From Nannochloropsis oceanica (lineage: Eukaryota; Sar; Eustigmatophyceae; Eustigmatales; Monodopsidaceae): a stretch of 64,000 bases of DNA. Position numbers and translations under genes: made by a program. Of this stretch, positions 58,240-64,000 are shown in pieces. The notes below the pieces were generated by a model. That model searched no databases. It saw only the letters and a program-made list of their open reading frames with translations, and was not told the DNA's origin. The first letter of the stretch is position 1. Each line of letters opens with the position of its first letter. The DNA lies in the NCBI GenBank assembly GCA_004519485.1, contig CP038115.1:1-64000 (forward strand). The letters run 5' to 3'.

Positions 58240-61200
58240 GCGAGGGAGTGTTTCTCGTACTGTCTTCGTGTGTGTGTATGTGTGTGTATAAGAGAGAGAG
58301 AGAGGAAGGGAGGGAGGAAGGAAAGGTGTGTGAGTGTCTCACTGATCTCGCTCGGACCTGCACAGCAAACAACCAAGAGACTTCCTTCCCTCCCTCCCTC
58401 CCTCCCTCCCTCCCTCCCTCCCTCCCTCCCTCCCTCCCTCCCTCCCTCCCTCCCTCCCTCCCTCCCTCTCTTCCTCCTCACCGGTTGGCTCCTCCAGCCA
58501 AGAGCGCCACGGCCTCCTCCTTCTTTCCCCCCCTCGCCGCGGACAGCACTATCATCGTGTCAACAAACACGGCCATGCCCCTCACCTCCTCCTCCACCCC
58601 TCCCTCCTTCCCGCCCTCCCGCTCCCCCCCGCCGGCGTGGTGTTTGTCCGCCATCTCTTTGAAGGAACGGCGGTGGTGCTGAAGAAAGGCGAGGAGGGCC
58701 ACCGAGGCCTTGGGCACGTGGGCGGCTGCAAGGGAAGGAGGGAAAGAGGGAAGGAGGAGGGGGTCAGGAGGGCTAATCACAGTTGTTACATCGTGTTATA
58801 TCGTGTTACTTGGACCCCTCCCGCCCATTCGCCCTGCCTCCTTCCCTCCCGCCCTCCCATCCTCCTTCTGGCCCTCCCTTCCTCCCTCCCTCCCTTACCC
58901 GGGATGGCGTCCGCGCTCCCCCCCGCTCGGGCAGATGGCTGGCTCTTCTTCTTCTTTCCCACCAGCGACTTGAGGGACGGAGGGAGGGCGAGGTCGGGAG
59001 GGAAGAGGGAGGAGAAGTGGGCCAGGACAATGGCGGGGGGGGTGTCGGCCTGGGGGGGGAGGGAGGAGGGGAGGGAGGGAGGGAGGGAGGGAGGGAGGGA
59101 GGGAGGGATGAGTAGACGTGTCTAGACTAATATCCCCCCATTCCAAAATTAGTGACCGAATGACCCAAAGTCTGGAATGAATTGGGCGCTTCCCTCCCTC
59201 CCTCCCTCTCTCCCACCTCCCTTCCTTCCTCCCTTCCCCTCTCCCTCGCTCCCTCCTTCCTTGCCTGCAGCCACTCCCTCACCGCCTCGCCGTATTGCCC
59301 CTTCCCACACAACACACCCGCGAACCCCTCACGCACTCTCGGCAAATCAATCTCCGCCAACCACTCCCCGCCCTCCCCCCTGCCCTCCCCCTCCACCAGC
59401 GCAGCCAGCGTCAGGGCTTGCCGGTGCTGCCCGAGCCCCACTAATCGATCTATCTGAGTCACCAGGGGGAGCATGGTCAGACACACCACTCTTCCTCCCT
59501 CCCCCCCGCCCTCCCGCCCGCCCTCCCGCCTCCGAAATAAGAAGGAGGAGGAGGCGGCGGCTGAGGGAGGGAGGAAGGAAGGGGGGAAGGAGACATAGAC
59601 GTTTTCCGCCCGGCCCAGCGCCATCCGACAGGCACAAAGCTCGGCACCCATCCCTCCCCCCCTCCCTCCCTCCCTCCCTCCCCCTACCATCAGCGGAATT
59701 AGCTGTAGGGCAGCCAAGGAAGACAGGTCGTGGATTTCCACCCATACTCCTCCCTCCCTCCCGCCCTCCCTCCCTCCCTGCTCTTCCGACTGGACGAGGA
59801 GGGAGACGAGGAAGGGGAGGACGACCTGGCTTGCCTTTGGAGGCGCATGCCACGTGAGCTTGTCGTGGGGGAGGCAGGGAAGAAGGGCGAGGTGGTTGGA
59901 AGCGGAGGAGGCGGAGGCAGGAAAGGAGGGAGGGTGGAAGGCTCGTCGGTCGTGGTAATGGTGGGGGCTGTCGTCGTCATCGAAGGGGGAGGACGTGGAG
60001 GAGGACGAGGAGGAGGCAGCGACAGAGGAGGGGGTCAACTGAAAACAGACGCCTCGGCTGCCATCGGATAGGAGGAGGCGAGGAGGAGCAGGGCTGGGGG
60101 GAGGGAGGGGGGGAAGAACCACCAACGCCGACAAGAGGTGTTCAGATTCCGGCTCATACACCGTCGACACCGTCGACGTCACCACTGGGCCGGTCGCCCT
60201 TCCTCCTTCCCTCCCTCCCTCCCTCCCTCCTCCTCCGTAGAGGGATATGGCGCCACACCCTTTGCTCCAGGCCAGGAAACACGCTTCCGTCGTCATCACC
60301 ATCGCCCGGGGAATGCCCTCACACCCCAGTAGTCCCACCTCCCTCCTCACCTGCAGGGAGCCCGCTCCCTCGTTCCCACCATCCCATATCATGACCAGCA
60401 ACTTGAGGCCTTGACCACTGTTGCTGCTGCCACTGCCAGTATTACTACTCCCACCCACCCCTCCTTTGAAGCTTCCTCCTGACCCTAGCCCCACTCCTGC
60501 TCCTGCTGCTGCTCCTGTTGCTGCTGCAGGTGCTACCAACGCACAGAGCTGTCGGGTTTCGGATTGGACTGCAAACAACTGACATGAGGAGGAGGAGGAG
60601 GAGGAGGAGGAAAAGGAGGAGGAAGACGAGGAGGAGGAGGAGGTGGAGGTGGATACCCTCCTTATTGTAAATGTTGATGCTGTTGCTGCTGCTGTTGCTG
60701 CTGCTGCTGTTGTTGTTGCATCGTTCACGTTCAAGGTAGAAAGGGGAAGGCCCGTGTCGAGATGGAAGGCGGTCAGGCAACTACCATCCACTACACCCAT
60801 CAAAACGCCCCAAGCCGGGATAGCCCTTAATTGAGTTATTGGGGCTTTAAAGGAGGTGCTTCGGGAGGAGGAGGAGGAAGGAGAAGGAGAGGAGGAGAAG
60901 GAAAGGGTGGTGGTGCCGGTGGTGGGGTCGATGTCGTACGCTTGGAGAAGACTGAAGGAGTCATAGAGGGAGGATAATAAAAAGGGGGGAATGAAGGCGT
61001 GAGGAAAGACATGTCCCAAGGTTTCATGGAAGGGAGGACTACGCGTAGACGGCAAGCAAAGCAGTGAATGAAGCAAGGGAGAGAGGGAGGGAGCAAGGGA
61101 GGGTAGGAATGATGTTAGGGCTTCAACTAAGGAAGGCAATGCCAGCAAATCATATGCCTCTATCAGTTTGCATCAAATGGGCATGAAGAATAAGAATCAA

Positions 61201-61425
61201 AACAAAGGAGAGAAGAGGAGGGCACAAACGTCAGACGTACCCATCACTTGTCCCGACCCACAGCCTGCGTCCTTCCCCCGTGACGGCGGCCGACTCCAAC
61301 CGAGCAGCGGCCAGGTCCGAACCATGCAAGGGGCGAGGGTCAAAGGCATTGCGGATGTTGGGAGGGGATGGCGGGGGCTGCGGGTGGGGTTGGGACGACG
61401 AGGGCGCTGATAAAGGCGCCGGCAT
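55822..61425 (-). CDS. VPS39: VPS39/Vam6, HOPS vacuole tethering subunit
   Basis: This HOPS subunit tethers late endosomes to the vacuole through Rab7/Ypt7. Minus-strand exons: 61425-61241, 60951-59265, 59049-58899, 58725-58482, 58166-58081, 57960-57439, 57300-57182, 57045-56619, 56527-56409, 56295-56181 and 55943-55822; 1258 residues in frame. The N-terminal citron-homology (CNH) region starts IRNAFDPRPLHG, then LWVGTSDG joined to LLQAYDIDPTTG. The middle is helical clathrin-repeat type (QIDRLVGLGQHRQALTLAAL, MIVLSAARGGKKEEAVALL, LVEHALLLARLGQHRDVLRT). The C-terminal zinc finger (CRVPTCRRPIGN, CYPNGVVVHLAC) closely matches VPS39's IGNxAFxxYPNGVVVHxxC. Poly-Ser and Gly inserts enlarge it. The second intron is GC-AG (CAG|GCAAGG, 59264). 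The start at 61425 is a choice; an in-frame ATG also occurs at 61545. Confidence 0.9.
58179..58237. repeat. (TA)n(TG)n microsatellite in a VPS39 intron
   Basis: About 15 TA units followed by about 13 TG units, in the intron 58167-58481. That intron ends, on the plus strand, with a long CCCTCC tract (58383-58467). Confidence 0.9.
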
Positions 61426-62488
61426 GCCTGGTGCTTGCTGATGAAGGAAGGCCGTGATGAGGCGGTGTTCCGCAAGAGACTGCTGCGGGTGCGTAAGGGT
61501 GGATGTTTCCCCACAGGCCCTGTGCATGCAACCACCACACAACATTAAGACGAAGAGGAGCGTCAAGACATTTAAGGATTGTGCCGATCATTGCGTGTGT
61601 GCGTATATGGGGTCCGAAGCCGGAGGCCATGGGGCGTTCCTTCATCCGGGTACCCCGGGATGAGCTCAGATCTCTTCCGTTCCTCCTCTTCCGACTCTCC
61701 CCTTGTCCCTCCCTATCTCCGCTTGTATCAACCTCCGTACCTCTCCTTCACACCTGCTGCCAGCAGATCCTTGATGCGTGCCTCCACCCCTTGCCATGTA
61801 ATGGTCGGGCCCTCCATGTGAGGTGACGCGCCGTCGTCGTTGGGATCGATGACTGCCATGGTTCTCTAGGTAGTTTGGGGGGGGGGGGGGGGGGGGGGGG
61901 GGGATGAGGAATAACAGGGAGGGTTAAGGTGATTTCTTTTACATTTCATTGTTGTAGAAATGCCAACAAACTACTATGTATGCTCACTGTACTAGGACCG
62001 ATCCTGGCCTTGAGTGTGCCTCTGATTTTGCGTTTGCGTGTCGTCGCCGAGATTCCTCCTTAGCAGATCCCAGCACGGCATTACTAGCTCCATCACTTCC
62101 AAAAAGAAATCACTCGGCATGCCCTTCTCATAACTCCCGCCCTCCATGCCAATCACGAAGGCCAGCATACTCCGGAGCTTACAGCGCTCCTCTCCTCGTC
62201 ACCATTACAGTCACTCGTCATCATTCTCACTTCGCCACCAGAAATGCTGGGAGGGTAGGAAGAAGGGGGACGGGGGAAAGGAGAATTAAGAACCGGAAAT
62301 ATTTCTTTATAAACCATAAAGGGGAACGATCGCGAATCCATCACACTCCCTCTATCGGCTCACGTTTCTGGGCATAATTTTTGTGCTCCAGCTGGTGATG
62401 AACATCGCGTAGCTTAACATACAGCTTTTCTGTGTTTTACAACTAGTAAAAGCGGAAGTCGCGTTAATTAGATTCTTTATACCCTTCC
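61426..62488. other. Intergenic region with a 27-base G run
   Basis: This holds the promoter of VPS39 and the 3' end of the EAF-like gene. A pure G run spans 61877-61903. Around 61620-61860 a plus-strand frame is open but shows no domain. Nothing else is recognised. Confidence 0.5.
61877..61903. repeat. 27-base poly-G run
   Basis: An uninterrupted G homopolymer between two minus-strand genes. It may be a collapsed or mis-sized assembly position, and could form G-quadruplex. Confidence 0.95.
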
Positions 62489-62754
62489 TCACTTGCTGCC
62501 ATTCCGTTGCTTTTTCACCACTTCCCCATCCATTTCTTGCCCCGTTCCCTCCCCCTCCTTAACCCCCCCCAAAGCCTGCAATGCAAGCACCGCTGCTTCT
62601 GCCTCCTCCTCCGCTACTGCTGCTGTAACTGCCTCCGCCTCATTTTTCACTCCTATTTTGCCCACCTCGTCCTTCTTCTTCCCACTCCCTGGAGGCCGCC
62701 CTCGTTTCCTGGGACGTGCTGCTGCTGCTGCTGCTGTTCCGGCTGCTGGGCCTC

Positions 62755-62789
<35 letters not shown>

Positions 62790-64000
62790 TTCTCGGACTG
62801 CTGTCGCTTTTTTGCCACTGCCAGGCGGACGACCACGTCTTTTGGGCACCATCGCTTCCTCTCCTCCTCCTCCTCCTCCTCCTCCTTCCCCTTCCTCTCC
62901 CCCTTCCCCTCCCTCCCTCCAATGTCCCTTTCTTTTTTCGGGTGCTGCTACTGGTGCTCGCACCGTAGCGAAAGGTGCACTAAGGTTGATGGTCAGCTTC
63001 TTCTTCGGCTTCTCCTCGGTCTCTTTCTTATTTTCCTCCTCCTTTTCTAATTGCGCCTGCTGGTGCTGCTGCTGCTGCTGCTTCCCTCGCGCGTCCATTT
63101 GACGTTGCTCCTCTTCCTGCTTCTGCTCCGACTCATCCTCTATTTCCATGCTCTCCTCCTCTCCTTCCTCCTCCTCCATCTTCGTCTCTTCATCTTTTCC
63201 CTCTCCTCCTCGGTCTTTTTCACCGTCCTTCACTGCCGCAGTTGCTGCTGGTGATGATGCTGCTGCTGCTGCAGCTGCGGCCTTCGTCCCGCTGCCAGGT
63301 GGACGCCCGCACTTCTTCCCTACCATCACTGATAAAGACGAAACCGAGCCATCTTCTTCTTCTTCCCCCCTTCTTCCTCCGTCCTTGCTGGCGTCCGTGC
63401 CCTCCTTCTTCTTGACATCCTTCGCATTCACCTTGTAAGCTTTCCTTTCCTTTTTCTCTTGCACCTTCTCCTCCTTCTTCCTCAGCTTCTCCTCTTCCTT
63501 TACCATCTTCTTCTCTTCCTCCTTTTCCTTCTTTTCCCTCTCTTTCTCCTCCTTCTTTTTTTCCCTTTCCTTCTTCAATTTCTGCTGCTTTATCATGGCT
63601 TGCACTTTCTTCTGCGTCAAAGCCTGAGCCGGCGCTGCCCGCACCCCGCCACCTTCCTCTCCCCCATCTCCTTCCTCCTCTCCTTCAGCTTTCCCTCCTC
63701 CGTTTTCCCCCACCTCAGCTGCTGCCACTGCTCCCACTATCGCTGGTGCAGGAGGCACCATTAATTTTTTCCTTTGAACTCCTCCTCCCATCGCGACCAA
63801 CCCCCCCCCCTCCCTCCCTCCCGCCCTCCCCCCCATGAGATCTGGCATCCTGCACATGTGGCACCAATGCCTCTAATCTCCGCATCTCAAACACCCCCCT
63901 ATCCTCCTCATAAATCAATACAAATTCCCTCCCCTGATTCTGAATCGGTTGCCTGTGTCCGTGAAATGATAAAGTCTTCTTGCCTTCCTCTTCCCCCTCC
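62489..64000 (-). CDS. EAF-type transcription elongation factor with AT-hook motifs (partial)
   Basis: The gene runs off the right edge, so its N-terminus is missing. The first visible residues (TLSFHGHRQPIQNQGREFVL, then IYEEDRGVFEMRRLEALVPH) fit the end of the ELL-associated factor (EAF) domain, which in animals reads TVFKGxxRPYQxxCVLIxxxDTGExxLEKLSSxIQVKKTR. A long Lys/Glu coiled coil follows (QKKVQAMIKQQKLKKEREKK), then three AT-hooks of the form GRPPGSGxK (near 63290, 62825 and 62690), which bind AT-rich minor grooves. The EAF segment, the central part and the last AT-hook lie in three frames. The switches fall in C runs at 63801-63810 and 62778-62789. If those runs are mis-sized, all join one protein ending at 62489. 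Confidence 0.7.

Noticed and set aside
60445-60834. Separate plus- or minus-strand small genes over the Ser-rich stretch
   Set aside because: The region is a low-complexity insert inside the long VPS39 exon, which stays open throughout.

Overview
The window is nuclear DNA from a eukaryote with short, spliceosomal introns. The gene set (cytosolic leucyl-tRNA synthetase, NPC1-like sterol transporter, VPS39, cytochrome c heme lyase, AzgA-type purine permease, Zn2Cys6 regulator), the coding style and the extraordinary CCCTCC/GGGAGG introns fit a stramenopile microalga. I infer a eustigmatophyte such as Nannochloropsis/Microchloropsis; no marker gene here proves the genus. Nearly every long proline/serine/leucine or arginine/glutamate/glycine open frame is a translated CCCTCC or GGGAGG intron and is not a gene.

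Layout. 1-352: 3' end of an unidentified gene. 1507-3762 (-): VTT/TVP38-TMEM64 membrane protein. 5611-10355 (+): NPC1/Patched-type RND protein with a sterol-sensing domain. 11659-15984 (+): Zn(II)2Cys6 transcription factor. 17013-17981 (+): conserved Lys-rich protein. 18420-19477 (+): cytochrome c heme lyase. 20.1-22.5 kb: a weakly supported gene and an inverted duplication. 23432-31966 (+): leucyl-tRNA synthetase in 34 exons. 33086-36220 (-): coiled-coil Ser/Gln-rich protein. 36.2-39.6 kb: gene-poor. 39663-42358 (-): Gln-rich basic protein. 43.5-45.3 kb: a small orphan gene and a decayed duplicate of the previous gene's 5' end. 45851-46369 (+): small basic Ser/Lys protein. 47589-49054 (-): metallo-beta-lactamase-fold protein. 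50049-51200 (+): CS-domain cochaperone-like protein. 52289-55345 (+): AzgA/NCS2 purine permease. 55822-61425 (-): VPS39. 62489-64000 (-): EAF-type elongation factor with AT-hooks, cut by the window edge.

Exon chains were built by hand from GT-AG (three GC-AG) sites. Summed exon lengths keep frame for NPC1 (1072 aa), the Zn2Cys6 factor (986 aa), AzgA (613 aa), VPS39 (1258 aa), TVP38 (470 aa), heme lyase (322 aa) and the CS protein (180 aa). Leucyl-tRNA synthetase is off by exactly one base, and two minus-strand genes change frame inside homopolymers. Coordinates may be off by a base or two.

The most unusual theme is the introns. The 4-bp repeat often reaches both splice sites. Many introns open with GGGAGG and close with CCCTCC, so they could fold into near-perfect hairpins. 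At five places the acceptor plus the first 40-65 bases of the next exon is present twice, as if recombination or slippage between repeat tracts keeps copying exon starts.
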